Assembly (NCBI GenBank): GCA_964036045.1
Contig: OZ038381.1
Coordinates: 127,665,708-127,729,707 of the forward strand
Length of the DNA: 64,000 nt
Origin: Eutreptiella sp. 'Long Island Sound 2002'
Taxonomy: Eukaryota; Euglenozoa; Euglenophyceae; Eutreptiales; Eutreptiaceae
Reading direction: 5' to 3'
Position numbers and translations under genes: made by a program
Shown here: piece by piece, positions 1-10,138 of the stretch
Layout: the number at the start of each line of letters is the position of its first letter
Position numbering within the stretch: the first letter of the stretch is position 1
Notes under the pieces: generated by a model
Databases searched by the model: none
What the model was told of the DNA's origin: nothing
What the model saw: only the letters and a program-made list of their open reading frames with translations

Positions 1-1425
1 TTGTTGGTCCTAAAACAGCCCATTTTCAAGGCATTTTGGGATTTTCCATGGGCCAAAACGCGTCACCGCAATCTGAAATAGGGGCTAAAAACACTTGTTT
101 GAGCATCCCACGTGTTCCAGGATCATTTTTGGAAAAATCCGTTTTTGACCCATTTTTAACCCATTGTTGGTCCCAAAACAGCCCATCTTCAAGGCATTTT
201 GGGGTTTCCATGGGCCAAAACGCGTCACCACGGGCTCAAAATGGGCCAAAAACACTTGTTTGAGCATCCCAAATGTTCCAGGATCACTTTTGGAAGAAAT
301 GCTTTTTTGACCCATTTTTGACCCTGTTTTGGACCCAAAACAGCCCATTTTCAAGGCATTTTGGGATTTTCCATGGGCCAAAACACGTCACCGCAGGCTC
401 AAAATGGGCTAAAAACACTTGTTTGAGCATCCCAAATGGTCCAGGATCAATTTAGGACAAGTGCGTTGCTGACCCATTTTTGACCCATTGTTGGTCCCAA
501 AAAGACCTCTTTTCAAGGCATTTTGGGGTTTTCCATGGGCCAAAACGCGTCACCACGGGCTGAAAACGGGCTAACAACACTGGTTTGAGCATCCCACGTG
601 TTCAAGGATCATTTGGAAAAATCCGTTTTTGACCCATTTTTAACCCATTGGTGCTCCCAAATCGGCCCATTTTCAAGGCATTTTGGGATTTTCCATGGGC
701 CAAAACGCGTCACCGCAACCTGAAAATGGGCTAAAAACACTTGTTTGAGCATCCCAAATGGTCCAAGATCACTTTTGAAAAAACGCGTTTTTGACCCATA
801 TTTGACCCATTGTTGGTCCCAAAAAGGCCCCTTTTCAAGGGATTTTGCGATTTTCCATGGGCCAAAACGCGTCACCACGGACTCAAAATGGGCTAAAAAC
901 ACTTGTTTGAGCATCCCAAATGGTCTAGGATCAATTTTGAAAAAACGCGCTTTTGACCCATCTTTGATCCTTTTTTGGGCCCAAAACAGCCCCTTTTCAA
1001 GGCATTTTGGGATTTTCCATGGGCCAAAACTCGTCCCCACGGGCTCAAAATGGGCCAAAAACACTTGTTTGGGCATCCCAAATTGTCCAGGATCACTTTT
1101 GAAAACACGCGTTTTTGACCCATATTTGACCCTTTTTTGGTCCCAAAACAGCCCATCTTCAAGGCATTTTGGAATTTTCCATGGGCCAAAACGCGTCACC
1201 ATGGGCTCAAAATGGGCTAAAAACACTTGTTTGACCATCTCACATAGTCTAGGATCACTTTTAGAAAAAAAGCGTTTTTGACCCATTTTTGACCCACTTT
1301 TGGTCCCAAAACAGCCCATTTTCAAGGCATTTTGGGATTTTCCATGGCCCAAAACGCGTCACCACGGGCTCAAAACGGGCTAAAAACACTTGTTTGAGCA
1401 TCCCAAGTGGTCTAGGAACAACTTT
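1..1425. repeat. ~162-bp satellite, about 9 tandem copies
   Basis: The landmark CCATGGGCCAAAA (or a one-base variant) recurs at about 47, 208, 371, 533, 693, 855, 1017, 1179 and 1342, so the period is 160-163 bp. Each unit also holds TTTCAAGGCATTTTGGGAT, CACTTGTTTGAGCATCCC and two TTTTTGACCCAT half-repeats. The array is cut by the left edge of the window and ends near 1425, where unique GC-rich sequence begins. Neighbouring units differ by scattered substitutions, so it is not newly amplified. Open frames inside it, on either strand, are repeat-driven and show no codon structure. I see no promoter or gene in it. Confidence 0.93.
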
Positions 1426-2794
1426 GGCACAAAGATTTTTTTTCGCCCCGGGGACCCTGGTTGGCCCACCGTTGGCCACCACCCTCCGCGGGCTGGGCTG
1501 CCCTCCGGCACCACCAAGTGACCACTAGTGCGGGGGTCTAGGTGTTTAGTGGGGGGAATTTGAGGCTTGGAAACCACAAAAAGGCTTGGAAACCACAAAA
1601 AGTGGGTGGTTGCGGGTGGACTAGGTGCCCTCGGAATTCGGATTTGAGCCACGTAGCCCAAGATACGGCCCTTTCTACGTTTTGGGGCTTGTTGACACAA
1701 ACGGCGCACATTCAAGCCATTTTTAGCCATTTTTGGGCCGTTTCTTGGACATATTGAGGAGTTAGAGGGCACCAAAGGGCTCTTGGTCATAGGGCAATCA
1801 TGGCGCACGTGCAATATACTAACCGTTGCCCATCGTTTGGCCGTTTTGAGTGGCTTTCGGGGCCGTTTTGGGCAGAAAAAAAGGCTGTTTTGGGGCACAA
1901 AATGCGCAGTTTTAGGAGGGCACCTGCCGACTTGGTGCCCCTGCCCCGGGGCGCCACCGGTGAGTTTTTGGCTGAAAACTTGGATTTGGCAAGGGCACCA
2001 CCCAGGGTATGAGATGGCTAGAGTAGAGTAGAGCCCGAAGCGGTGGAACAGAGTAATAGCCAAAACGGAAAGGAGAAGTGTTGCTTGCTTGTTGCTTGCT
2101 TGTTGCTTGCTTGTTGCTTGCTTGTTGCTTGTTAGCTAGATTTAAGGGGAGAGGGGTGTAGTAATATATGATATAAAAGCACCAATGTTGGATGCACCCC
2201 TTGGGATGTCTTCTTTTATTGCTCCAAGTTTTGTTCCCAATGCCACCGCGCTGGTGTTGGCCATGGCCCTGTCAGGACTCTTTTTTTGAGCCTGATTTGT
2301 TTGTGCTCACCTTGCAATACACGGTGTGGCCGGGTGGGGCGCCACTCACACAAGTGGCCTGGAATCGACCAAGGGGCACCATGCCCTGAAACAAAAATAC
2401 GACCTGCCGTTGACCCCCCCCCATAAACTTTTTGTTTTTTGTTCACATTCAAGTCCTAATTTGTGTCTACCTAGTAATCTAGTAAGAAATTTTTTAAATC
2501 TTTTTTTGTTTTTTTACCTAGCAAAATTTTTTTTCAAAATTTTTTTGCCAGGTTTTCCTACATCTTACTAGATTTTGCTGCAATGCGTACTAGGTTTTAG
2601 CAAATGGCCGGTGGTTTTAGAAGGTTGGTATCTGGTGACAATTGCAAAATAAGCACACATAGTGCAAAAATACTCGCTTTTTGGAGATGTATTTTGCACG
2701 TAATTTGATCCTTTGAGCAACACCTTGTGGCACAGTTTTGGAGGCATAACAATTTCATGCACCTTTGTGTCGCATTGCCTTGCTGTACCCCGCT
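1426..2794. other. unique spacer, no supported gene
   Basis: Non-repetitive DNA between the 162-bp satellite and the first poly-C element. It contains an 11-bp minisatellite (2080-2134) and a T-rich tract near 2480-2560. A long minus-strand open frame (1380-2063) runs into the satellite and has no recognisable domain, so I do not call it a gene. Confidence 0.6.
2080..2134. repeat. 11-bp minisatellite, 5 copies
   Basis: Five head-to-tail copies of GTTGCTTGCTT, the last diverging to GTTGCTTGTTA. A simple slippage-type repeat with no sign of function. Confidence 0.95.
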
Positions 2795-2884
2795 CCCCCC
2801 CCCCTTATATGAGCTACGCAAAAGTCCCAAATTAATGCGGTCCCTACGTCTACTGTAGCTTGGACAAGGCTGTAGCTTACATGA
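2795..2884 (+). mobile_element. short poly-C-ended inverted-repeat element, diverged copy
   Basis: Starts with ten C residues, then TTATATGAGCTACGC, and ends TGTAGCTTACATGA, which is a partial inverse of the start. The core GGTCCCTACGTCTACTGTAG and the following CTTGGACAAGG are shared with the element at 4579-4945. The distal poly-G end is missing. Small size, an inverted-repeat outline and several copies in one region suggest a non-autonomous MITE-like element (inference). Confidence 0.55.
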
Positions 2885-4578
2885 CACACACGACTACCGA
2901 CACACACATGAGTGCTGGCATGGTATGGGTGCACCTTAACCTCCACTCACATTCCCGAAGGCATGCAAACACAACAAATTTCATGTTTTGGAATAAATTT
3001 CAGGTTCAGGGGACAGCAGAAGGGTGGGGCTGAGAATGGGGCAAAGAGTGAGCTGAGGATGGGGGAATCAGGTAGTAGCAAAGAGACAAGTCAGACAACT
3101 ACTGCCATCAGGACCAGGAACTGTCATCAGGTATGCCCAGCCCACTACCGTTGATCTGCCATCCGCCAAGTATGTGAGTAAAAAAAATCCCCGGGGGCAC
3201 AACCTTTTTTTCTGAACCCACAACCCAGGGCAATGTACCAAGGCAGGGGTTCAGCTTCAGACTCGGACTGTGACCCTTGATGGTGAATGCTGCTGTGCAC
3301 TGAATGTCTGTGTTAAATTAAAATTTCATCTTTAAGAAATGTTCCACCTTGAGAGCACCAAAGTGGAATTTGGCAGATTTTGTCGAAAAATAGCTATTGC
3401 TTTGCAAGATGAGATCTGCCCCTTGCTTACAAAGCCCGTCGGATTTTTTACGCAAACACCCTCAGGTGTGGTTGTTGTCCCTGGGAAAACCCTATGCCTT
3501 GCATAATGGTCTCTACTCTGTACCCTTGGAGCTTAAAAGAGTCGGGCTACCTACCTTGGGGATGGTCCTGTACAAACTTTGTGCACAGCGCGAGCACAGC
3601 GCGCAACATGCCCCCCTTTTCTTTCTTGTGTCGCGTTGCAGATTCCTCTACAGAGTGTGGCGCACCGGGTATGCACCCCCAAAAGGGAAAGGCCCTTGCC
3701 GGCACCATTGTTGACTGGACATGTCTTTGAAAGTTTCTGGAATGAAAATGAGTGACGAATCCCGGTGACATACTCATACCGCAAGGCCCCATAAGGCTGG
3801 ACAGAATGCATGCGAACCTCCCAAATGATCTGCGGCCACGTGCCCTTTGCTCCCAAGGGTCAAACCAAAATCTGGAAGACAGTGCATTGCGGCTTTGAGT
3901 ACGGCACCTCTGTTACCTTTCCTTCTGTTATTGTCTGAATGCTGCGCTGCTCCACTGCCCACTCAAGGACGGTAGTTGGTAGGCGATAGAAGCTGGCAGC
4001 TAAGGAATGGATTTTTGGTGGTGAGCTAGATGTTTTAGCAGCAGTGTATGGTGGTTTCCCAGACGGTGGTTGGGTCAGCTAGATGCTGTTTGGTGGGGAA
4101 GTGATGGTGTTTGGTGTTCAGCGGCAGTTGGCAGTCCATCCCCATTTAAGCCCAGACCAGATTGTCATGGAATTTGCAAATGCAAATGCAATGCAATCCT
4201 GGTAAGCCCTTCCCCAATTTGCCACGCTTTCCGAAGATGCCCTTATCTATGGCGTACCCAGTGGCAAGCACAATCCAATCCCTTGTGCTTTCCACCACGC
4301 TAGTCTGTATCTCAGGCTCTAGCAATGGCATTGGCACCCATGTGTTTAATGGATTTCACCACGACCCCTGGTGATTTCACCTGTCAAAACCCTTCCACAA
4401 GCTGATGTGCAATGTTGGTCCTCAAGCTCAGCCAACTGGAGCGGTTCAGTACAAGCAACGGCAAAGGTTGCGATGCATCGACCACCGAGGTCTCTGGGCT
4501 TTCATGCGTATCTTGATTTTCAGGCGACCAAATAAATTTGCAGTGTAAAAGTGGGAAATGCTCAAAACCGCGAAATAA
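2885..4578. other. unique sequence, no supported gene
   Basis: AT/GC-balanced, non-repetitive DNA. A possible exon-like stretch (about 3003-3129, preceded by TTTCAG and followed by GTATGC) was noted, but it is too short and too low in complexity to support. No domain, tRNA or tandem repeat is visible. Confidence 0.5.
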
Positions 4579-4945
4579 GTACCCCCCCCCCTTGTATAAG
4601 CTACGCCAATGTACACAATTATTACGGTCCCTACGCCTACTGTAGCTTGGACAAGGGCGTGGCTTGCGCACAACACATACAACTGCCGACATACACGTGC
4701 GCAGGCTAAATGTGCTGAAATTGGCAATTCAGGACCTATGGGATGCATCAGACTGAAAAAAAAAGATTCCTGGTGCACCAGCAGGGGGCCACATGTGCTG
4801 AAATTGGCAAATGTGACGACAAACCCATGTCTTATGTGGCCACACTACATTTCGTACGTAATTAAATTGCGTATAAAATTATTACGGTCCCTACGCCTAC
4901 TGTAGCTTGGACAAGGGCGTAGCTTATACAAGGGGGGGGGGGTAC
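4579..4945 (+). mobile_element. 367-bp MITE-like element with poly-C/poly-G terminal inverted repeats
   Basis: The left end reads GTA, ten C, then TTGTATAAGCTACGCC. The right end (4916-4945) is GGCGTAGCTTATACAA, eleven G, then TAC, an inverted repeat of about 29 bp that differs only in homopolymer length. TA flanks both poly-C/G ends, compatible with a TA target duplication as in Tc1/mariner-type MITEs, though GTAC could instead be the duplicated site. The core ATTATTACGGTCCCTACGCC followed by TACTGTAGCTTGGACAAGG occurs twice as a direct repeat (about 4618-4656 and 4879-4915). The first copy is itself bounded by AAGCTACGCC and GGCGTGGCTT, so this looks like one copy nested in or duplicated within another. 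It has no coding capacity. Confidence 0.7.
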
Positions 4946-6066
4946 ACATGCTCACAAATCAGCACCCCATTGCAGATCCGCACAAACTTGCCAACAGCAG
5001 CAGCGAAATAGTGAGACTTGCACAGCATGGGCCACACCGTGCACGCACCGTGTGCACGGTGCAGTGCAGTCACTGCCCCATAGAGCAGAATGCCAAGAAA
5101 CGGTCTGTGAACCGCCAAGTGCACTCCTCCTCCACGCGGGCATGTGCGCCACACTTCGAGGGTCAGTGCTGTACCATCGAAACCAGGGCTTGGTGGGTGT
5201 TTCAATTGCTTACTTTCCTCCAAATCCTGTATTCCAATTCCAGCAATTCTGGCCCAATTATATTCTTTGACCAATTTTGTCATACAACTTCGCCCAATGC
5301 TGAAAATATCCTCACGACTGCAAACTGCTGGAAATGTGTGAAAATGCAACGAGAAGAGGTGGACAATTTTTGGAGTCAGGCCGTCCTATCCCTTCATATG
5401 TGTGGATCTGGGGGTGGGGGCTGAATGCAAGGAGCAAAGATCCCGGGATTCAAGGTCTATACTGGACAGAAACTGATACAGAAGCAGCTCCCTAAAATTA
5501 TGGGTGTGGCTGAAGTTGGGACCAGTGGGGCATGGAGTGGGGAGTTCAGACTGGGGCATCAGAACCTACTTGGGGGAAACGGGTCATATCAGAGGCTTGA
5601 ACCAGTAGAATACAGAATTGGCATCCTTGCAGGAATGGGAGTAAAAATTTGTGGCAACGCAACATGCCGTCCCGTCCTGGCCGCGTGCTTCATGCAAAAT
5701 GACAGTGATGGAAGGCTGGGGTAGTGGGGGGCGTTTGATGGGATGGGCTACATTTTGGCTGCAGGGGGAATGCACCCGTGCTCCACGGTGTGGACATAAA
5801 TAAGATGGCATGGTGGGGGTGGGTTGGGATATGTGTTAGGACATGGGTGATTCGAGGGAAAAGAGACCATGGTTTTGGGCTCAGGATACATGGCATGGGG
5901 GTTGTCTGGGATTGTGTAACACTTCTGAGGCTTGAAGCTAGTCCTCTCCAATTCAATTCAGTTGAAACGGATTGCTATGAAAATTATACGGGAAATGTCA
6001 ATCGCAGGATTTCTTTGGGGATGATCGGAGCAAGGAGTGAGAGTTGTGACACCAGACTGTGAGCCA
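4946..6066. other. unique sequence, no supported gene
   Basis: Non-repetitive. A minus-strand frame at 4924-5349 has a protein-like stretch (about 5180-5345), but no family is recognised and its downstream part runs into the poly-G element. The rest is G/A-rich with no identifiable feature. Confidence 0.45.
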
Positions 6067-6260
6067 CTATGCATTTGGCAGAGGGATAAAGGGGGCATCT
6101 ACTACTGTCCAGGAGGTCAACGGGTTGTTGTATAATCGGGGCTCCACATAATACCCAGTGCGCTGCTTGTTCATGCGCACCACGGTCACGTTGAGTTTGG
6201 TGCGCCACACAGCGGTGTAACTAAATCCGCTGTTCGAGATGACCCCATACTGGGCCTCAC
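6067..6260 (-). CDS. candidate terminal exon of an unknown protein
   Basis: On the minus strand, CACTTGCAG at about 6261-6269 gives a good 3' splice acceptor. It is followed by an open segment of about 64 codons that ends in TAG at 6067. The peptide has balanced composition (GEAQYGVISN, SGFSYTAVWRTKLNVTVV, YYVEPRLYNNPLTSWTVV) and mostly G/C third positions, unlike the repeat-derived frames around it. Upstream of the acceptor the frame runs into a 45-bp tandem duplication, so an intron there is plausible. I do not recognise the family. It may be the last exon of a host gene or of a degraded mobile element, and no other exon was identified with confidence. Confidence 0.35.
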
Positions 6261-6292
6261 CTGCAAGTGACAATGCAGCTGTTGGAGCGCAG

Positions 6293-6382
6293 CGGGAGGG
6301 AGTGGGGCAGGGCTGAGAGAACATGCACCTCCCACATCGGGAGGGAGTGGGGCAGGGCTGAGAGAACATGCACCTCCCACAT
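6293..6382. repeat. 45-bp perfect tandem duplication
   Basis: Two head-to-tail identical copies beginning CGGGAGGGAGTGGGGCAGGG and ending CACCTCCCACAT. Identity between copies implies a recent duplication. It lies just upstream (minus sense) of the candidate exon at 6067-6260. Confidence 0.95.
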
Positions 6383-6466
6383 CGGTGACAAACTCGGACC
6401 TGCATTGCCTGCATGCACACCCAGACAACAATTGGTGCCCTTTATCTTACACACCGAAGATACATC

Positions 6467-6500
6467 ACACACAGACACACACACACACACACACACACAG
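6467..6500. repeat. (CA)n microsatellite
   Basis: A CA dinucleotide run interrupted once by AGAC, followed after a short gap by a (GGA)n tract near 6521-6535. Confidence 0.95.
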
Positions 6501-7478
6501 CGCATACACCCCTACACAAAGGAGGAGGAGGAGGAGATGCGGTCCCCTGGTAGGGCGCACCCGCGCACCATCCCCATGGGTACTTTTCCAACGTATTTAC
6601 CTGTAAGGGGCTGGCTTTGACACACCTCCCAAAATGCTCCCTAAGGAGAGATAACCTTTGGGTACCACACCTGCTGCTTGGTAAGGCCAGACCGCGTCAG
6701 GTGCTCCCCCATGGTGCCTGCCAGCCCCCACCGATCTGGACCTCGATTCGATGGGGGAACCTTGACCGCGGGCCCAATCCGGTTCAGCATCATGGCGGCG
6801 GCTCTCCTCTTCGTCTCCTCCCCATGGACTCTTGGCCTATGCCACCCCCCGACACTGCGCAGCGGGTACCACCCAGGAGCCGTGGACAGGGGCGAGGCAG
6901 GGAATCCAGCTCCACTTCCGGCTCAGCAGCCACCCCTAGAGGGGGTGGGAACACAGTCTCATGGGTGTGGGCCCTTAGCCCGCCAAGTACTACCGAAGGG
7001 CAGCGTTTGGCCGGCGGTTCACAGGGGCTTGGTCCGTAGCCTGATTCCTCACCCCACCGCACAGCCCTCGTGGTTGAGGTGCCAATGCGCGGTAGGGCAT
7101 ACCCTCCCTCGGTGGATATTCCGGCCCGAAACGTACCTAAGGTCGGGGATTGCGCGGGACACCGACGGTGCTGGTCGCCATGCCAACCCCGGTAGTTGGT
7201 AGGAGACTAAGCTTGGACGCCAGCCACGATTGTGTAGGCGGTAGGCCCCTAGAGATCGCACGGGACCCGTGTCTCGTCCCCCCACAGAGCGCGCCTATCC
7301 CCACACAATCCGTCCGAGAACGAGGGGACTCGGGTGTGTCTGCTGCTATGTGGGGGGGTGGGACTGCACCCGCAAGCACCATCCCCCCACAATGCGTCCC
7401 TACACCCCCCTTGTCCGCCGTGGACCGAGGGGATTCAGGTGGACACGCCACTCTATGTGTCTGCGCGGGGGGGGGGGG
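6500..7478. other. unique GC-rich sequence, no supported gene
   Basis: Non-repetitive, about 60% G+C. Several overlapping open frames exist on both strands, but none shows a domain or a convincing start. It ends in a G-run at about 7469-7480, next to the GC-rich minisatellite. Confidence 0.45.
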
Positions 7479-7960
7479 GGCTGTCTGAAAGCGGCGGAGG
7501 CCCCGGTGTTCCCAAAGTAGCAGAGGCCCCCGCCCCAAAAAGGCGAAGGCCCCGGTGTTCCAACCAAATGACGGGGCCCCTGCACCAGAGCAGCAGAGGC
7601 CCCTGCCCCAAAGCGGAAGAGTTGTGGTGTTCCCATAGCGGCAGAGCCCCAGCGTTCCCAAAGCGGCGGAGTCTCCATTGTCCCCGAAGCGGCGGAGACC
7701 CCGCCCCAAAGCGGCGAAAGCCCTTGCCCCAAAGCGGCAGAGCCCCGGTAGCCCCAAAGCAGGGGAGGCCCCTGCCCTAAAGCGGCGAAGGCCATGGTGT
7801 TCCCAAAGCGGCAAAGGCTCCGTGTTCCCAAAGCGGCGGAGTCCCCAGTAGCCCCAAAGCGGCGGAGGCCCCGGTAGCCCCAAAGCAAGGGAGGCCCCTG
7901 CCCTAAAGCGTCGAAGGCCATGGTGTTCCCAAAGCGGCGGAGGCCCCGTGTTCCCTAACC
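7479..7960. repeat. GC-rich ~28-33-bp minisatellite, block A
   Basis: Imperfect copies of CCCCAAAGCGGCGGAGGCCC separated by short variable linkers (GGTGTTCC, TGCC, GGTAGCC). Unit length varies from about 25 to 35 bp because the linkers differ. Here the core reads in the AAAGCGGCGGAGGCCCC orientation on the plus strand. Open frames in it are shadows of the repeat. Confidence 0.92.
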
Positions 7961-8164
7961 AGCTCAACCCAAAAGTCTACGATAAAGGCACACGAAACTT
8001 AGAATCCAAAAGGGGGGGGGACATGCATACACTCGCTAGGGGCCATAGTCTTCTCAATATGAACAAGGCTTCATACAATTCGCTCTTGGTGGCGAGCATT
8101 GCTTCCACAAGAGGGCACCAACTCTTCAAGATTGCAACAGGAAACTTTGGTACGTCACATCAAG
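7961..8164. other. short unique spacer between oppositely oriented minisatellite blocks
   Basis: About 200 bp of ordinary sequence with an eight-G run near 8011-8019. It separates block A from block B, in which the same repeat reads in the opposite direction, so the two blocks and this spacer form a large imperfect inverted repeat. Confidence 0.7.
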
Positions 8165-8960
8165 CCTAGAGGTCTCCGCCGCTTTGGGGACACCATCGCC
8201 TCCGCCGCTTTGGGGCACGGGCCTCCGTCGCTTTGGGGACATCGGGGCCTCCGCTGCTTTGGGGTAGGGAACTCTGCCGCTTTGGAAACACCGGGACCTC
8301 AAACGTTTTGGAGCAGCCTTTGCTGCTTTGGGGACACTGGGGCCTATGTCGCTCTGGGGCAGAGGTCTCCACCGCTTTGGGGACACCAGGCCTCCAACGC
8401 TTTGGGGCAGGGGCCTCCGCCGCTTTGGGGATACCAGGGCCTCCGCCGCTTTGGGGAAGGGGCCTTCGCCACTTTGCGGACACCGGGGCCTCCGCCGCTT
8501 TGAGGCGGGGCCCTTTGCTGCTTTGCGGACACCGGGGCCGCTGTCGTTCTGGGGCAGAGGTCTCCGCCGCTTTGCGGAAACAGGGGCCTTCAACGCTTTA
8601 GGGCAGGGGCCTGCACCGCTTGGGGACACTGGGGCTTGCGCGGCTTTGGGGACACTGGGGCCTCCGCCGCTTTGGGCCACGGGCCTCCACCATTTTGAGG
8701 ACTCCGGGGCCTCCACCGCTTTGGGCTAGAAGCCCCCGCTGCTTGGGAGTAGGGGCCTCCGCCGCTTTGGGGAAAGCGGTGCCTCTGCCAATTTGGGGCA
8801 AGGCCCCCGCTGCTTTGGCAACATGGGCCCTCCGCCGCTTTGGGGCAATGGTGTTAACCACTTTGGCAACACCGGCGCCTTCGCCGCTTTGGTGACACGG
8901 AGACCTCAACCTTTAGAGCCTTTGGCGACACCGGCTGCTTTGTAAACACCGGGGCCTGGG
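8165..8960. repeat. GC-rich minisatellite, block B (inverted relative to block A)
   Basis: The same family as 7479-7960, but the plus strand now reads GGGGCCTCCGCCGCTTTGGG. Linkers are mainly GACACC and CAGG. The block fades out in a degenerate stretch before the poly-G tracts at 9009-9090. Confidence 0.92.
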
Positions 8961-9100
8961 CAAAGCGGCAGGGGCACGGGTGGGCTGTCTCCTCGCTTTT
9001 AGACGCGACCCCCCCCCCAGTAGAAGTGGGCCAAAGGCCCCTTGGGGGGGGGGGGGGGGGTTGGGGGGGGGGCTTTGGGGGGGGGGGGGGGATAGCCGCC
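8961..9100. other. poly-C/poly-G tracts
   Basis: A nine-C run near 9009 and long G tracts between about 9043 and 9090, broken only by TTG and GGCTTTG. The last ten bases, GATAGCCGCC, are the left copy of the direct repeat that flanks the element at 9101-9443. Confidence 0.85.
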
Positions 9101-9157
9101 AGGGGGTGCCGTAATAGAAGAAAAAAAAAACCTCGGAGTGTCTAATACGCCCTACAA

Positions 9158-9240
9158 TGGCGGTTGCTGGGTAACCGATGGCGGTTGGTGGGTAACCGAT
9201 GGCGGTTGGTGGGTAACCGATGGCAGTTGGAGGGTAACTG
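9158..9240. repeat. 21-bp repeat, four copies
   Basis: Copies of ATGGCGGTTGGTGGGTAACCG, with variants GCTG in the first and GCAGTTGGAGG in the last. It lies inside the 343-bp inverted-repeat element. Confidence 0.9.
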
Positions 9241-9293
9241 CTGGGGGTAACATGGGGACATAGAAAAGACCAAAAAAGCGAAGCTAAAATTGT

Positions 9294-9366
9294 TGCAGGT
9301 AGTAGGGTTTGAACTCAGGACCCTTGGAACTAGAACCTAGTACAACTACCAACTAAGCTGTGTCAG
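9294..9366 (-). other. tRNA-like segment with A and B boxes (tRNA-derived, not an intact tRNA)
   Basis: The minus strand reads AGCTTAGTTGGTAGT, which matches the tRNA D-arm and A box, and about 30 bases later GGTCCTGAGTTCAAACCC, which matches the T-arm and B box. The acceptor ends do not pair well and the anticodon loop lacks the expected T33 arrangement. It is best read as a tRNA-derived, SINE-like head or a tRNA pseudogene carried in the inverted-repeat element. It could still act as a Pol III internal promoter. Confidence 0.55.
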
Positions 9367-9443
9367 GATTTGGTGATAGCTGGCCATCAGAGAGTGCATG
9401 CCATAGTTAAAAAAAAAGGGTGAGTGTCCTTATGGCACCCCCT

Positions 9444-10138
9444 GATAGCCGCCGAGGAGGGCTTCTCTAGGGGACTGGCTCGTCGTTGCTAGTTGCGGGG
9501 GGGGGGGGGGGGCTAGGGGAGAGGGTCAGCAGAGGTCTAGTCCAATCTGGTAGAGACGCGGTGGCCTAAGGGGTTATGCAACAAGGCATAAATGAGAGTC
9601 CTTAACCTCAACTCAAGGGACCACGCAACAAAGTGTGGATTGCGAGTCTCTAACCCCAACTCAAGGGGCCACGTAACAAAGCGTGGGAAAGAGAAACAAG
9701 AAAGAAAGAAAGAACGCACTGCGTTCGCCCCAGAAAGAATTTGGCGCTACACTCGGGCCGGGGTTTTGCTCCGAATGCAGGATCTTCACTTTGCAACAAA
9801 CGACATTTCTATAGCGGCCCGTCTTGCACTTCGCAACAAACGACATTTGTACACCGCCTCGCCTTGCTAATCTGCAAAAGCTGATCAAAAGTGGCTACCT
9901 CAAAATCAGAATTGGCTACCTCACCCCTGCCTTCTTGGGGGCGCGCAAGTGAGCGGAAATGCAACCTGAGCCTTGCATTCTTGGGGTTCCCTGGCAAAAG
10001 GGACAAAATTCTCGGGCCTTCGGCGCGACCCTATGTATGGCCTGTAGCCATTGACCCTTGGTAATTGAGTGGGCCCGGAGGGTGGGGGGGGGGGGGGGGG
10101 TGACGTACCCGGGCCGAGGAGAAAGCCCCCCCGTGGGT
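9444..10138. other. unique spacer with short local duplications and G-runs
   Basis: It has G-runs near 9498-9513 and 10082-10100. A ~47-bp local repeat around AACTCAAGG...GCAACAAAG occurs at about 9579, 9625 and 9673. A 40-bp repeat of CACTTYGCAACAAACGACATT begins at 9787 and 9827. No gene is supported. Confidence 0.6.

Larger units (their letters stand above)
9101..9443. mobile_element. 343-bp inverted-repeat element with 10-bp target-site duplication
   Basis: The left end AGGGGGTGCCGTAAT and the right end TTATGGCACCCCCT are inverted repeats (10 bp perfect, then mostly matching). Both ends are flanked directly by an identical GATAGCCGCC (9091-9100 and 9444-9453), a textbook target-site duplication. 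A 9-11-bp duplication is typical of Mutator-like elements; that assignment is inference. Inside are an A11 tract near the left end, a four-copy 21-bp repeat, and a minus-strand tRNA-like segment. There is no ORF, so it is non-autonomous. Confidence 0.75.

Noticed and set aside
1380-2063. 227-codon minus-strand frame
   Set aside because: It starts in unique DNA and ends inside the 162-bp satellite, has a Pro/Lys/Gly-rich composition with no domain, and shows no start context or splice signals.
3003-3129. Possible internal exon between TTTCAG and GTATGC on the plus strand
   Set aside because: Short, Gly/Ser/Lys-rich, with no partner exon. Splice-like dinucleotides are expected by chance.
4924-5349. 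141-codon minus-strand frame with a protein-like first half
   Set aside because: The first half looks plausible, but no family is recognised and the second half is Gly/Cys/Trp-rich and ends in the poly-G element. Not enough support for a gene.
6600-7300. Possible rRNA-like GC-rich segment
   Set aside because: It superficially resembles rDNA in composition, but I could match no conserved rRNA core sequence.
7137-8900. Long frames on both strands in the GC-rich minisatellite
   Set aside because: The peptides (LWGHRGLRRFG, PKRRRPLPQSGG) are translations of the repeat unit in different frames. Several frames are open at once on both strands.
9294-9366. Intact tRNA gene
   Set aside because: A and B boxes are present, but the acceptor stem does not pair and the anticodon loop is not standard.
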